Assembly (NCBI RefSeq): GCF_000237925.1
Contig: NC_031496.1
Span: forward strand, 16,064,571-16,128,570
DNA length: 64,000 bases
From: Schistosoma mansoni
Lineage: Eukaryota; Platyhelminthes; Trematoda; Strigeidida; Schistosomatidae
Reading direction: 5' to 3'
Below are positions 46,494 to 59,443 of this stretch, piece by piece; position 1 is the stretch's first letter, and each line of letters opens with the position of its first letter. Position numbers and translations under genes: made by a program. The notes under the pieces are model-generated. The model was given only the letters and a program-made list of their open reading frames with translations. It was not told the origin of the DNA and did not search any database.

Positions 46494-46499
46494 TTTATT
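46494..46499 (-). terminator. Candidate polyadenylation signal of the F-box/E2-like gene
   Basis: AATAAA on the reverse strand, about 290 nt past the TGA stop. Position is reasonable; chance occurrence is possible in this AT-rich DNA. Confidence 0.35.
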
Positions 46500-46786
46500 C
46501 ACATGAGAATAATATGACCTTTTATCTTTGAATCTGTTAATAGGTTGTTTAATTTATTGAACTTACACAATGTGAACACATAGGAGTGGAATATTAACTA
46601 TTTGATCAGACGATATGCCACTGTTTACATGTCTGTAAAGACGACAATATAAGCATGCATAACAGACAAAACTGTGAGAACAATAACAAGCACAAAGTAT
46701 CGACAGATTTACGAAAATGTGTGCTTTATCGTTTTGAAATAACAGCACATTAATATATGTATCAAAGCGTGATGAATCATCTTCCG

Positions 46787-48013
46787 TCATCTTATTTGTT
46801 TACAGTTAAGACGTTGATGAGTTTGTTCAATATAATCGGGGAGAACCATTGCGGACACAAAATCAGCCGATAAATAATCATGACAAGCGAATTTCCACGT
46901 CCATAATTTCGCTAATTCTTCGAACTGATACTTATCCCAATCATATAAAGCACCAATTACTGGTTCCATACAAACACGTGTGTGTGGATCAGTCAAAAGG
47001 GCTAAAATACTAATTAAAAGCTTCTCTAAACTCAATGCTAAACACCAATTATGCCTGATTGAATCCAATCCAACATCACCATGAAAGCTGATGTTCGGAT
47101 GCAATATACGTGTAAGAAAACGTATTACAGGTGGTCGAAAAGGATAACTATCAGGAACGAGAATAAGAACGTGAAAAAATCCACCTTGATATGGGGACTG
47201 CGGTGGACCTTCGATTCCAGCCAGAAAATGAGAATATGTTGCCGTGTCCAAAGTAATAATTTTTATGCCGTAAGGTGGGTCAGCACATAGGTTTTCAAAT
47301 TCATGTTTAATTCGTTTATATCGAACTTTCGGAGCTTCGATTGGGAATACAACTGGTAAGCGTAAACGTTCTAAACAAAATCTACAAGTAACACTCTCCA
47401 TCATATTGAGGTAAAGAAGCCTCCAGCTTTCAACTCGGCAATTAGGATTAAAGAGTGGCCATCGAAATGATACATACGACTCCCATTGTTGTTCTGATAT
47501 CTCACTATCGATTACCGCACGACATCTGGGTGATGCTTGACGCAGAGACCACAAACATATGTCGTCTACCATGAGAAAAACACGCAGTAAAATTTCAGTT
47601 GGAAGATCCTCAAGGCTCGGAGACATACATGAACTACAAGACTTGATTTTCCTACTGGAAACAGGTGATAGATAATCAATTACAGGGTAATTTGAATAGG
47701 GTGTAGTAACATGAGATTGTTGTACGGGACATGTAACTGGAAAAATCCGAGCACAAGACGGCCGAGATTTGACAGGCACACGATTTTGTGAAGTGACTTC
47801 TGAGGTGGAAGAACTCCAAGCAGCTCCAAATAAATCTGATACTTTATCTGGTTCTTCATTTCCACTATCATTGGATGCTTCTTTTTCTTCAAACAAGCGA
47901 TTTTCAGTCATTTGTGGTAAACTAAACTCATAAATGAAAGCATGGCAAGATGAGCACACTGGTTGCTCACTACCGAAGTCATAGTACCCTTCACAAAATT
48001 TACAGATTACACT
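46787..48013 (-). CDS. F-box / catalytically dead E2-like protein (last exon, 5' incomplete)
   Basis: An open exon of 408 codons plus a TGA stop, opening directly at a TTTGTTTTAG acceptor (a stop lies immediately upstream in frame), so an upstream exon with the ATG is missing from this model. Residues counted from the exon start. 4-23: two CxxC pairs (CKFC...CSSC), a likely zinc site. About 133-188: F-box (SLEDLPTEILLRVF, then LWSLRQASPRCRAVI), which would bind SKP1. 210-213: another CxxC. About 233-380: E2/UBC fold, with FLAGIEGPPQSPYQGGFF, SYPFRPPVIRF, ILHPNI, WCLALSLEKLLISILALL. The active-site position reads GDVGLDS where E2s have ..CLD.., so the catalytic cysteine is replaced by glycine (about residue 315). 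A ubiquitin-binding or substrate adaptor role is inferred; I do not know a standard name for it. Confidence 0.9.
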   Translation of the reverse strand, partial: SVICKFCEGYYDFGSEQPVCSSCHAFIYEFSLPQMTENRLFEEKEASNDSGNEEPDKVSDLFGAAWSSSTSEVTSQNRVPVKSRPSCARIFPVTCPVQQSHVTTPYSNYPVIDYLSPVSSRKIKSCSSCMSPSLEDLPTEILLRVFLMVDDICLWSLRQASPRCRAVIDSEISEQQWESYVSFRWPLFNPNCRVESWRLLYLNMMESVTCRFCLERLRLPVVFPIEAPKVRYKRIKHEFENLCADPPYGIKIITLDTATYSHFLAGIEGPPQSPYQGGFFHVLILVPDSYPFRPPVIRFLTRILHPNISFHGDVGLDSIRHNWCLALSLEKLLISILALLTDPHTRVCMEPVIGALYDWDKYQFEELAKLWTWKFACHDYLSADFVSAMVLPDYIEQTHQRLNCKQIR

Positions 48014-50929
48014 CTAAAACAAAAGAAATAACAATTATCTGAAAACCAATAATACAGTATATAATAGTCAAATACTGTGCAACTTAATTTTTAATGTGGT
48101 CGGACAGACAGACATCATCAACATGGAGCCCAACACAAATATGAGTTGGCCCAAGTTGTCATACCTAATTGGCACGAGATGAAAATAACAAAAGAGATCG
48201 GAATAATGTAGTAGCAGTCATAAGAAGAAAGAACAAGTTTTGGGAACATGGTTTTAAAACACAAAGTCGAAGGGTTTTCATGAAAAAAAGTTGAAGTTTC
48301 AGATATAGAGAAAGATAGACAGCGAATGCATCTGCATGTTTGTAAACGATTGACGTGTTAACCAAAGCCCTCAACCACTGATAATGGTTATCACGAGAAC
48401 CACAACCGAGTAGTCTGAATCTACCAACATAGTCAATGACTTCACAGACTGATGCCACGCTCCACTTGGCCCGAGATAGCATATTGTGAACGTGAACTAC
48501 TAACATTTGTGGCACATATCGAAGAAGTCAAAGACAAGAGAGGGTTGATAATGGAAGTAAGAGTAATATTTGGTGATGAAGATGGGGTTTGATTATGAAC
48601 CCAGTAATCTCGCATGATACTAGAGAAATGAGAGCTATTGTCATGTTATGGTTGCCCACATCGAGAAAAGAGACTTCTGTTGAGAGGACTGGAAAAGAAA
48701 TTGGCTTGGCAGTGATCTTATTGATGAGGGTGTGACCGCAGAGCCCAAGAGGCAACTTCATGAGGCCGATCACCTACGGACTTTGTATGATGAGTCCTTG
48801 ATGTGCTAGTCCTGTACTTTACAAAGAGGTGTAGATTAGGGTGAGGAGTAACATTTTTTAAAACCTTTATCCCTTTCTGAGAGGAAAACATCTTACATTT
48901 ACCTGTACAGTCAGCAGAAAAACTTCGCTATCGAACTGCATTCAGTCTTACGGAACTCCGACCAACCTTCCGGGAATGGAAAGATGTAAATGAATGTATC
49001 TCAGCCATTAGTTTGACTGGTTTATTACGATATCTAAACCCAGCCATCATCTCAAGTTAGCGGCTACGGTTGAGTCTCAACTTAGTAATAGTGAAAATAT
49101 AGGCTGAAAGGAGATATATTTTTTTTAAAAATGAGTTAAAGGTACACAATGAGAGTAGCGATATTGTGGGCTTTTCAAATCCTTAAATGGTCTCATACGA
49201 TCCTCTTTACATTATTGACTTCTAGTCATCAGCGTGAACTACTCGATTACAGTTGCCTTGGATTCATTTTTCTTTTACGTTGGAACCATCAAGTTAGCAA
49301 TGATGAGTTTAAGTTTAATTTACTATATAGATATATTAAATGGGTCAACAAGGAAGTGAATGCACGCCGAAACACCCCTGATCTCGATCTTCCATGATGA
49401 CAGAAATATGGGGTTGGAAAGCGACGTTATTTGTAGCAAAATGATTGTGGGAATAATTCAACAGCAGCTACTACAGTTATCCAATCTGAATACAACTGAG
49501 TAGTCGAAAGGACATCAACATCACTGATTAGCAGCTAAAAGCTTTGTGAAAGGTGGTGATAGTAAACATTTATTTAGAGCAAAATGGTTGACGCTTATTA
49601 CTAACTTGATGGTTGAAAGTTAGTTACACTAACTACTTTGCCTATACCATGCAAAATAAGATATCTATCAGTTTCAGGTCCTGAATGGATCTGGTACATG
49701 GCATTTACTAGATAATATTATGTCTTCCAAATTCTGAAGAACCAAACAATCTACACATTCAATTACAACGCAATATTCTTGATAAAATGTGCTAACGAGA
49801 TGCTTTTATGTGTCAAAAAACCTGTGGAGAAAGAAACTAAAAAATTCGCGGTAAAAACTGTCAGATATCCTTTAGCCGTCCAAGTGAGACAAGTGATAGT
49901 TTGCACAGATGCTAGGAGTTACATTTGGAAATCATATACGTGGAACAGGAATGGATACAGGATATAACATAACCGCTATCAAAAACCTTCACTTCACACT
50001 TGAAGATATCTATGAACTAAATGACAGAAGTAATTGGTTTGAAAATTCTTTCCTATTAGTGCCTTAAAATGACATGTTTTCACAAGAGACCGAATTGTTT
50101 CCACATATCACATCTCAAAATTCCGTAAGGTATAGGAAAACATCACCCCACAGGTATAAACTCACGTTTATTATGACATTGGTTGGATCTATTAGCTAAA
50201 GCTGAGGTAGATCATTTTGGTAGTTTCATCACCATAGACTACAAAATAACCTGTTTAACTGTGTGAAAGAATCCATGGGAGTAAAAATTGTACATCGTTA
50301 TTTTTACAAGAAGAAACTAAGTCAGCAACCCATAAAAATTCGAATTATTCAAACAGAACAAACTATACTCCAACAGTTACGAATGTATGCAGAACAGTAC
50401 TAGTTATCTTACTCCAGCGAACGAGACATTAAATTGTGTGATAGAAATCTTAACAAACACAGTACGTGTTCCTAACCTCATTCAGCTTGTAGTTCGTCAT
50501 ACTTCAAGTATGGTAGTAAGAAACTCAAGGAACCCCCATAATCCGCGAACTTCAAAACTACCAGACTACACCAACTACCTAAGGTCACTGTGTTCATTAT
50601 TTCAAACAAATCAAAAAATACAAAAAGTGGCCGTGAATCTGTAGCCCACTTCCTTTACAAAGTTTAATACGCAGGCTGAATAAAAATGATGGCGTAATTT
50701 TATTTGTTTAACGATTAGATTGTGGACGAAACGACATAGATTTTATTGTGGATTACATTTAGATGGTTCAAATGGTTGTGTACGGAGTAGAAGAAGCTTT
50801 CAAGTCATAAGATACCAACGCTCCTAATTCTTTTTTGACTTGGGATATTGCTAGAGAGCAGTTACCTAAGTTGCAACTGAAGTCTTCAACATTTCGCAGA
50901 TGGACTACTTCACACTTTGAAGTGTTAAA
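48014..50929. other. Upstream of the F-box/E2-like exon; unrecognised
   Basis: Should contain the missing 5' exon(s) and promoter of the F-box/E2-like gene. Two adjoining reverse-strand frames (48165-48515 and 48528-48773) are open for 116 and 81 codons but show no domain. No credible ATG-plus-donor exon could be picked. Confidence 0.4.
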
Positions 50930-53900
50930 GGTAAGTATTTTGTCATCTGTGCGACTTTGATGTCGGATCAGATCCTCCTGAAGTCAGACGATACCTGTTG
51001 TGGAGGATCTTTTACATAAATCAAGAAGAGAAGAGGTTCTAGTATTGAGCCCTAGGGGAACCCACCCGGACATTCCGTAGCCTGAGAGAAAGTGAAGTTA
51101 GTCCTGACCAGAAATGCCGATTCTTCAGATATGGAGTGAGCCAGTCAATTAAAGGTGGTTTGATGCGCAGACGTTTGAGTCTATTGATAAGATATATGTG
51201 GTTGACCCTATCAAACGCTTTTGAGAAATCAAGGCAAATGACGTCAACCTTCCTCTTGCGACCAAGGATGGTTGTCCATTCATCCACCGCAGTCAGCTTG
51301 TTGGTCATACAAGAGTGACCCTTTCTGAAACCATGCTGTTGAGGTAAGGAGAACTTTGAAGATAAAAAGTAGTCGTGTAAACCATCTCGTATCAGAGACT
51401 CCATAATTTTAGAAGGCATGGAGAGAAGGGCCACTGGTCGATAGCTTGAGGGTTCGCCGCGTCGACCTCTTGTGAAAATTAGTGTGATGTAAGCCAGGTT
51501 CTGAATTTCCGGTAGTTTGCCTCGGATCAGCGGGTGTAAGAACATCACGTTAAGCGCTGTTGTCAGGATTGGAGGTGCTTCACTTAGTATAGCAGAATGA
51601 ACCATATCCAAGCCAGGAGAAGTGTCCTTTTTGGGTGTTGCAGTTTACGGAGCACCAGGTCAGCGCTCAGATTCACTTCGGAAAGTCCTGTGCAGCTGCA
51701 GATGAAGCTTTCATCAATGTAGTTACGTGGGTCAGTTGAAATGTCCGAGAGCATTGTTCAGCCAAAAGATTAGCGGCGTCAGCGTCGATACTACTCGGAC
51801 CATTAGATTTTAGCGGTTTGGAAACTTCAGTTTTGGCTTGTTGAAGAGAAGCTACATAACGATCGGGTCGGAGACAAATTTATCGGTGAGCTTGATCTGG
51901 TACTGAATACTGTCGTCTCTTATTGTCTTTGTACATATGTTCCCCATATGTTTCTATTGCCTGTATGCGCCGTTGTTATCAGTTCCTTTATATTCAGCCC
52001 AAAAGTGCTTTTGGCGGCTTAGCAAACGACGAGTGCGTGCTTGATGATTAGAGGTTGTTTGTAGCTTTTTGGTACCATTTGTAGCGCATACGAGCGTGCG
52101 CAGTAAGAAATGCCGATGAGCATCCACTTCAAGTTAAGAATGAACAACCCAATCTTCCTGTTGTAGGCAGTTTTCTAAAGCTGACACACCCAAACGTTAG
52201 AAATTCTAGCGCATGTTGTTGGTGGGATATCTTAGCTCAATTTTGCTGACAAACTGGAAGATATAATGGCGTGGTCGCTTTTCTCCGTGGAAGCCAGAAT
52301 TGAGATTTTGTCGACTGGGAATCCTACATTTGTAAATACTCGGTCCAAGCGGGACGGCTTCTGACTGTTTCTCCAACGAGTCGCCGACTTCACATTTTCG
52401 ATCAATCCCAAATCCTCAATGAGGTTGAAGAACCGAGCTTCAGTTGAGTTTTCACCTCGAATAGAGGTATGCTACGCGAAATTGATTCTAGGAAGACTGA
52501 AGTCCCCTAGAGTCAGGTTATGAGTGAATCCGAGACGAGTAGAGCAAGTTAACCCTTCCAGCATACGATTGTCGTACTTGATGTCAGCAGTGGGCTTCCT
52601 GCGGTTGACCTCAACTAGGCACCTAAAGGTGGCAAGCAATCTTACTGAGCAACACACGGATTCATCAAGATTGACAAACTCTTGGTTGTGAAGTTGTTGT
52701 ACCTCTAGGCATGATCGTATGTATAAGGCTACTCCACCATCAATTCCTGTATTTCTGTCGTAGCGAAACAAAGACATCCCAGGTATTGCTAGCTCCCGGG
52801 CCGTTAACTGAAAAGGTATCCAAGTTTCAGATATTCCTACCAGATGAGCATTATTGGCATTGCTATGTTCACATAGCTCATCCACTTTATTTGGTAAACT
52901 TGCAGCGTTCATGTATAAGCAATTTAAGCTCTCAATTTGAAACACGTGAGCTTCTTCCTGTTTGTGTATGAGCCTTACGTGAATGGACAGGTAGCCTTCC
53001 TATACATGGTTTTTCGAGTTGATAGTCCCTATCCTTTATACGTTTTTTGTGATCAAGACAGTCCAAAAGTAAAATTTTCAGCTCCAACTTGCCTTTGTGC
53101 TTTATCCTTTCGTCATGTGGCCTATCCGGATGCATTTGGATTCCAGTTGGCAACCAACGTCTGTTGGCACGAAATGCTTCCAGAGTTGCAGCCGCCATAT
53201 GGGGGGATGAGAATGTCATCTTCATTAGCCGGGGCCTAGAAACTCCGTCCTTCTTGGCGAGTCTCGTCACATGTTGAGTCAGTATATTTTTGAGCTTCAA
53301 GGATTGCTTGATGAATTTCCATTTCCTAATACCAGAGTTTGTTTGATCAGGGTCCGTGTTTTCCGGTACACATTACACAATGATATTTCTTCCGCCGAAA
53401 AACTTGTCGCGAGATTCTTAAGAGATGTTCCGGACGAGATTGCCTTCAGAATACGCCATGTCAGGCAGTTTTCCTACGTTCTTTTCGGATTTCAGTAAGT
53501 GACTAGCTAGCAGTACATCCTCTACGTCCGAAGTATTCTTGAGTGTTACATGAAGTAGCCTCAGGTGATTTGGATGCTTGGAGTCCTTTCCCCGAATGAA
53601 CCATGTGACCGTCAAAGGATCCATTACAGGGAGTTAAAGCATCTTGTTTAATTCGCTCCGGAGCATCCTGTCGTTTTCGTCTTGCAAACTGAGGGAAATG
53701 TCAAGAATGTCTTTAATGTTCATGATCATGAGGTTTTTCAAGAACCGTTATTTTTTCCCCAGATTTTCCAATGCGTTCAGGTTTGGCACCTTGTAATTTG
53801 AAGGTCAAAACGGGTTTCTGATTCTCAAGTTATTTGATGACCGGACGGACATTTTTGGGGATAGACTGTGCGGCCAAGTCACCAGTCGATTTCTGTACAA

Positions 53901-54080
53901 TACCTAGAATGTTCAGCTAGACGGTACTGCGGGGTTCTTTTAAACTCTGTCAACGTGGATTCAATCATCTACAGAGATTTTGGGAACCATATTCGCATTC
54001 AAAGACCCTGTTCGGGGAGACCAAGATTTCTGCGGGAGTCTGTTACCGTCGACGTTATGATGGTGCTGGGTTTCAGTATG
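50930..54080 (-). mobile_element. CR1-like LINE with ORF1, endonuclease and RT
   Basis: Reverse strand. ORF1 remains at 53624-52932 (SSPHMAAATLEAFRANRRWL). Endonuclease at 52945-52472 (LNCLYMNAASLPNKVDEL, LVGISETWI, DGGVALYIR). Reverse transcriptase at 51611-51039 (YRPVALLSMPSKIMESLI, QHGFRKGHSC, VICLDFSKAFDRV), with a possible catalytic DD box near 50950 in another frame. The 3' end was not found. Frames are broken between and within domains, so it is inactive; the RT part is the best preserved. 53640-54080 resembles the segment upstream of ORF1 in the 62-kb copy. Confidence 0.88.
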
Positions 54081-55269
54081 TGAAACTTTATATTCGTTTG
54101 CTTTTTCACCCGACAAGCCGGAAAGTGTAATAGAGGTGTGTTCATAGAAGACAGATTTGAATTACCGAAATGAACTATCCCTTTTAAATTATGCTCTTAC
54201 ACACAACTCTCACTCGTTTTACGAACCAAAAACGTTCAGTAATGCTAGATATATCACTCTTAATGAAATCAAACAAAATGTGCTCAAATTCAAACAACAA
54301 TAAATACCAAACATCTTTTCAAAATATGACATATCAAAGGTCCTCAAATAGCGTTGAAAGAGAAAACATTCGAAATAATGTGCTTATCGAGAATTCCTTG
54401 AATAGCACAATTTCAAGCAGCTAAAACAAGTTGAGCATAAAGACGCTACAGATATTCGGACTTTGATTACACCTTTACAGGTTAAACGTATACATGCATA
54501 TATGCATGCCAACCCAGCCAAATCCGAAGTCAAAAGCGAAAAATTTCGAAGATATGTTTGAAATGCAATCAATATATCGGGAAGCGTCTAATCTAAGCCA
54601 GCTAACGGTTGTAAGAGATGCCTAGCATGGCGTATCTACCCGTGAAATGGCGCAGATGCGTGACCAAGCGCAGTCGAGTCACTGAATGTCAAACAGTTCT
54701 TCGATTTATGTCAACGTGAAAGACACCAAACGAACATCAGTTAATTGCACGTCATGGATTGGCCGACGCGGTGGTGGTTGCAACTTCTCTCTTGTATCTC
54801 ATTTTGCCAATACGCTTCTGTCCTTTGTGTTATATGATCTACAAAGCAGCCATTGTACCTTAATACGACGAGGGAGTAATCCAAGTTTGGTGCTGACCGC
54901 TAGAGGTGAATGCGAAGTTAACTGTTGTTCTCACCATTCCCATCCAACAAGAGTAGGCCCCCAATCGTTCGACATAGATCCCCTTAGTTGGTGGTCTACA
55001 CGTTCGTACGTGCGTAAAGACAAAAAAATGTGTAATAAAAAGAAAAATAAAACGGTTTGCACGTACTCTGTTAACATGCGATACTGTAGAAACTGTTTTC
55101 GTGCAATGAATTTTCGGATAAATTTTCGGAAAAAGATAGATAAATATATGCGCATATGTATGAGCAAGTCAGACAAAATGTTTGTTTTTCGTTTTATTTG
55201 ACACAATAATGCAAATATAATCGAGACAAAACAACGTGTTATGTATTATCTTACGTGTAGCAATCGTTT
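54081..55269. other. Repeat-rich, mostly unrecognised
   Basis: Contains a family B unit (54480-54700). 54700-55000 is GC-richer and may belong to an LTR element, but no domain was recognised. Confidence 0.4.
54480..54700 (+). repeat. Dispersed repeat family B, copy 3
   Basis: AGCCAAATCCGAAGTCAAAAG and following bases (AATCAATATATCGGGAAGCG) parallel the reverse complement of 5600-5816 and the unit at 63000. Diverged. Confidence 0.65.
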
Positions 55270-55560
55270 AAGTATTCCGAAAACGTTGCGTCAGGCCACT
55301 TTCCAGATACGAACGAGGTTTCTTAGTGACTGTTGATTATTGGATGGGGTATGTTAAGTGTGAACTTTGAATCGTTCAATTGTTCTGGTAGACACTTAAC
55401 TATATAAGAGTCTCTTTCTAAATACGCGGCTTTGAGACGATCGATCCTGATTTTATCATTCGTTCTGTTCATACCGATGACATAGTACTGAAGTTTACTC
55501 TTAAAGACTTTAAATGGCCTTGCGTATTTTCAAGAGCTCGTTGTAATGGGTCGCAACGTA
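55270..55560 (-). mobile_element. Gypsy integrase C-terminal fossil
   Basis: Reverse strand carries FKVFKSKLQYYVIGM and KIRIDRLKAAYLE, the GPY/F-type tail of Gypsy integrases. Short, old and broken; not part of the young array beside it. Confidence 0.55.
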
Positions 55561-55988
55561 CAAAAAAACTTGCGTACTATATCACCTAATACTCATTCAC
55601 CACTACAAGCACAACTGAACATATACGGGATTCGTGATAAGTGTGAGTTCAAAAACTAAGCAGTCATAAGTTAGCACCAAAACCACCGTGACTTAAATTT
55701 TGAGCCCGGATTTCTGTAAACTATTGTGCGTCTTCGCTTTAGGTCCATTGTTGTATGTGACTTTGTGTATCGGGTATAAACTGTTTATAGTTAAAAATGT
55801 GCTGATTTGTGTTTGAAACAACTACAGAAAGTGAAAAAGATTCATCTGGGGCTTGGGGTTGTATTTGATCATTATATAGGATATATGTACCTGAATTATT
55901 GGAATCTATCACTGGAAACATGGATTTTACAACATTACTGTTGCTAATCAAATATCACTTGCACAATGACACAATCTATGTAGACTGT

Positions 55989-56379
55989 TGTAGTGCGTGT
56001 TCCAAATACGGCTCACCAGTTTGTAGTGGATGTCGAGTCGAGGACGGACTATGATCACCACTACTATTCGATTACGCGCCCAAAAACGACTTGGTTCCTT
56101 TGATAGCTCGTAAATCAGAAGGCTTTATTAATCCAGATCAAGTATATTTATTGACGATCTCATGGTATCGAAATAATACCGAGACGTGCCAAAGAGTACA
56201 GGCAAAATGGGCAGTGCGTGAGCAAGTTCGAACCAAACCAGGCGGATAGCGAAACAAGAAGTGAAACTGATACAGTTAAACAAATACAGTAAAAAAATCT
56301 CTGGTACAATTGGTTACAATAATAATAATTGTTTCTGTCATTCCAATCGTGTTCTTATCGAGACTGGCCGGTCACTACA
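55989..56379 (-). repeat. LTR 1 (left end of array)
   Basis: 391 bp, TGTAGTG...CACTACA. Differs from the other two at two positions near its left end. Preceded by GACTGT with no matching duplication on the far side. Confidence 0.88.
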
Positions 56380-57062
56380 GGAGCCCCCCGCTAGAAAGGG
56401 TTTACACTTTCGATACGTAGCAGTTTCGTTCGTGGGAATGATCGCGAAACGTGCAATTGTAGGACGAAGGCGTTGGCAGAACAGGAAGCGATCGTTGATC
56501 TTCGAGTTGCCACCAAAAGTCTTTGACGTAGAACGGTACCAGGAGGAAACGTACTGTATTGATTGCTTGGGTTAGCATGCTACACCAGAATGGTTTGTAT
56601 CCAGAATCTGAAGGTTGCGTTCGTAGAAGTCCGGACCAGAAACGCTGCAGACATAGGACGAAACCAGATTGAGCCAAGGAACCAGATGCGACCAGGATAA
56701 CCATGTTCGGGACCAAATGTATACCATACGTATTTGGAGCCAGAGAGATCGACTGAGTGCGTTGACTAGAGCGTGGGTGATCAGGCCAGCTTTCGCCAAG
56801 ATTGACTGAAGTCGACGATACCAAAACGGCGATGGTCGGAGGCGTAGGCTCGGGGTAAACAGAAAAAATTGAGAGAAAAAGAGAAAAGTGTAGCATTCGT
56901 GTAGTATAGGGTTAGGGTCCTATACTGTATCCGCAGTTGGTTATGAGGTTAGTCGCGAAAGCGTACGGGTAAGCGTACTCGGCGACCGGAACGTGAGACG
57001 ATAGTCTCGTTCGAACCTCGTGAGCCTGCAATCTCATCCGCAGTCAAGGGCGGTGTGGTCTG

Positions 57063-57533
57063 CTAGTCTGGACGTGAGACGAAAGTCTCGTCTGTAGACG
57101 GGGCAGATGACACGTGCTGTTGACTGGGACGTGAGAATGAGGTCTCAGAAGCATCTAGCGTGGGACCCGAAGTAGATGTAGAGATCCCGCTAGGAGCTTT
57201 GATGGGTCTAGCATTGGGTCTCGGCTTATCAGGTAGGGCACTGTCATCGACGTGTGCTGGCATGAGACAATCAATGCTGACTACTTCGACGTGGCCATGT
57301 CGATCAACCTCGAAGGTCTTTTCGTGACGGAAAATCATGCGAAAAGGGCCTTCGTAAGGCTGTTTGCTCAGATTGACCGTAAGTTGTCGTGTACCATAGT
57401 TAGGAATGACTGAGTCATCCGCAGCGCGTAGTCGAAGCATCGTAGCTTGAGACTTATAGTTACTGATAGGTACGACAGAAACTTGGGCACCTGTATCCAC
57501 AAGGTACCTAGCGTTAGTGCGATAATCGTGCAC
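57063..57533 (-). pseudogene. Protease / integrase-tail fossil frame, unit 1
   Basis: Shows the retroelement aspartic protease signature YLVDTGAQVSVVPI and a GPY/F-like integrase tail (PYEGPFRM, VVSIDCLMPAH). Part of the non-autonomous Gypsy unit; identical in unit 2. Confidence 0.75.
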
Positions 57534-57583
57534 GTAAAATAAACGGTCAAACTGAGGTGAAGGGCCGGTGAGTACGGCCGTAT

Positions 57584-58279
57584 TTACTCACCGGCTCGGG
57601 AAGTTCCCTCCTTGTATGAGCAGGGAGCTCGACAATGACGGGCACCGGCCCCGAAGGCACGGTGGAACCAGCACCAACTCGGACTCGCTTCCGAAACCGA
57701 CTTTTGGCGTGGCTTGGAAGATGCCCGCTTGGGGCGAGTCGTTACGGCCTTACGAGATCGTGACCTGGGTCGGGGGACGTAGGGGGCTGGCACATTTGAG
57801 CGGTCTCGGAAACTGAGACGAGTATGGATACATCTGTCCCTATCCCCATGAGCTGAAGGTCGTCTAGCATCGAAATCCATGTTTGAACGAGAAGTAGAGG
57901 CAACAATATAGTTGTCTTTGGAGCTAGTTCGTGCTAGAATTTTGTCTGCTATGAGGGCCACCTTGTTGAGTGGGGCGTCCTCGAGCATGGCCGTAAGAGT
58001 TGGTTGGATACTCGCTGGTAATGCTTCGAGCCATAACTCTTTGACTATCTCGGAGTCGGCTGTCGAGTTTCCTGCAAGGGATTGCAGGCGCGTGAGGTGG
58101 TGGCTCGGCTTAGCATCACCCATAGGGTGACGTGCTAATAGAGTCCTCAATCGTTCCTCTCTTGATGGAAGGAAATGTCGAAGGATGAAATCCTTAAGAC
58201 GGTCGTAAACGTTTGGAACGTTGGGATTGAGGACAACCTCACGAACAGCGGTTAAGTGATCCCCGGGCAATGATTCCAA
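57584..58279 (-). pseudogene. gag-like fossil frame, unit 1
   Basis: 231-codon frame with FILRHFLPSREERLRTLLAR, a Gypsy-type capsid segment, and near the end the CHCC zinc motif (CWFHRAFGAGARHCRAPC). Identical to the frame in unit 2. Part of a non-autonomous element. Confidence 0.8.
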
Positions 58280-58368
58280 AGCATAGGCGTACTTTTGCCT
58301 TTGGTTGGTTATGCGGCGGATCTCAAATTGAGATTCCAGTGCCGCGAATCACGTCGGGCTCACCAGTT

Positions 58369-58760
58369 TGTAGTGAGTATTCCAAATACGGCTCACCAGT
58401 TTGTAGTGGATGTCGAGTCGAGGACGGACTATGATCACCACTACTATTCGATTACGCGCCCAAAAACGACTTGGTTCCTTTGATAGCTCGTAAATCAGAA
58501 GGCTTTATTAATCCAGATCAAGTATATTTATTGACGATCTCATGGTATCGAAATAATACCGAGACGTGCCAAAGAGTACAGGCAAAATGGGCAGTGCGTG
58601 AGCAAGTTCGAACCAAACCAGGCGGATAGCGAAACAAGAAGTGAAACTGATACAGTTAAACAAATACAGTAAAAAAAATCTCTGGTACAATTGGTTACAA
58701 TAATAATAATTGTTTCTGTCATTCCAATCGTGTTCTTATCGAGACTGGCCGGTCACTACA
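58369..58760 (-). repeat. LTR 2 (middle of array)
   Basis: 392 bp; one base longer than LTR 1 and LTR 3 because of an A-run difference. Shared between the two units of the array. Confidence 0.88.
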
Positions 58761-58773
58761 GGAGCCCCCCGCT
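58761..58773 (-). other. Polypurine tract
   Basis: Reverse-strand AGCGGGGGGCTCC directly before LTR 2; the same tract lies at 56380-56392 before LTR 1. Confidence 0.65.
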
Positions 58774-59443
58774 AGAAAGGGTTTACACTTTCGATACGTA
58801 GCAGTTTCGTTCGTGGGAATGATCGCGAAACGTGCAATTGTAGGACGAAGGCGTTGGCAGAACAGGAAGCGATCGTTGATCTTCGAGTTGCCACCAAAAG
58901 TCTTTGACGTAGAACGGTACCAGGAGGAAACGTACTGTATTGATTGCTTGGGTTAGCATGCTACACCAGAATGGTTTGTATCCAGAATCTGAAGGTTGCG
59001 TTCGTAGAAGTCCGGACCAGAAACGCTGCAGACATAGGACGAAACCAGATTGAGCCAAGGAACCAGATGCGACCAGGATAACCATGTTCGGGACCAAATG
59101 TATACCATACGTATTTGGAGCCAGAGAGATCGACTGAGTGCGTTGACTAGAGCGTGGGTGATCAGGCCAGCTTTCGCCAAGATTGACTGAAGTCGACGAT
59201 ACCAAAACGGCGATGGTCGGAGGCGTAGGCTCGGGGTAAACAGAAAAAATTGAGAGAAAAAGAGAAAAGTGTAGCATTCGTGTAGTATAGGGTTAGGGTC
59301 CTATACTGTATCCGCAGTTGGTTATGAGGTTAGTCGCGAAAGCGTACGGGTAAGCGTACTCGGCGACCGGAACGTGAGACGATAGTCTCGTTCGAACCTC
59401 GTGAGCCTGCAATCTCATCCGCAGTCAAGGGCGGTGTGGTCTG

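Noticed and set aside
46563-46790. 75-codon reverse frame overlapping the stop of the F-box/E2-like gene
   Set aside because: ATG/TGA overlap is coincidental; the sequence is 3' UTR without a domain, and overlapping cistrons are not expected in this organism.
54686-55201. 171-codon forward frame
   Set aside because: No domain; compositionally mixed and within a repeat-rich stretch, so not called a gene.
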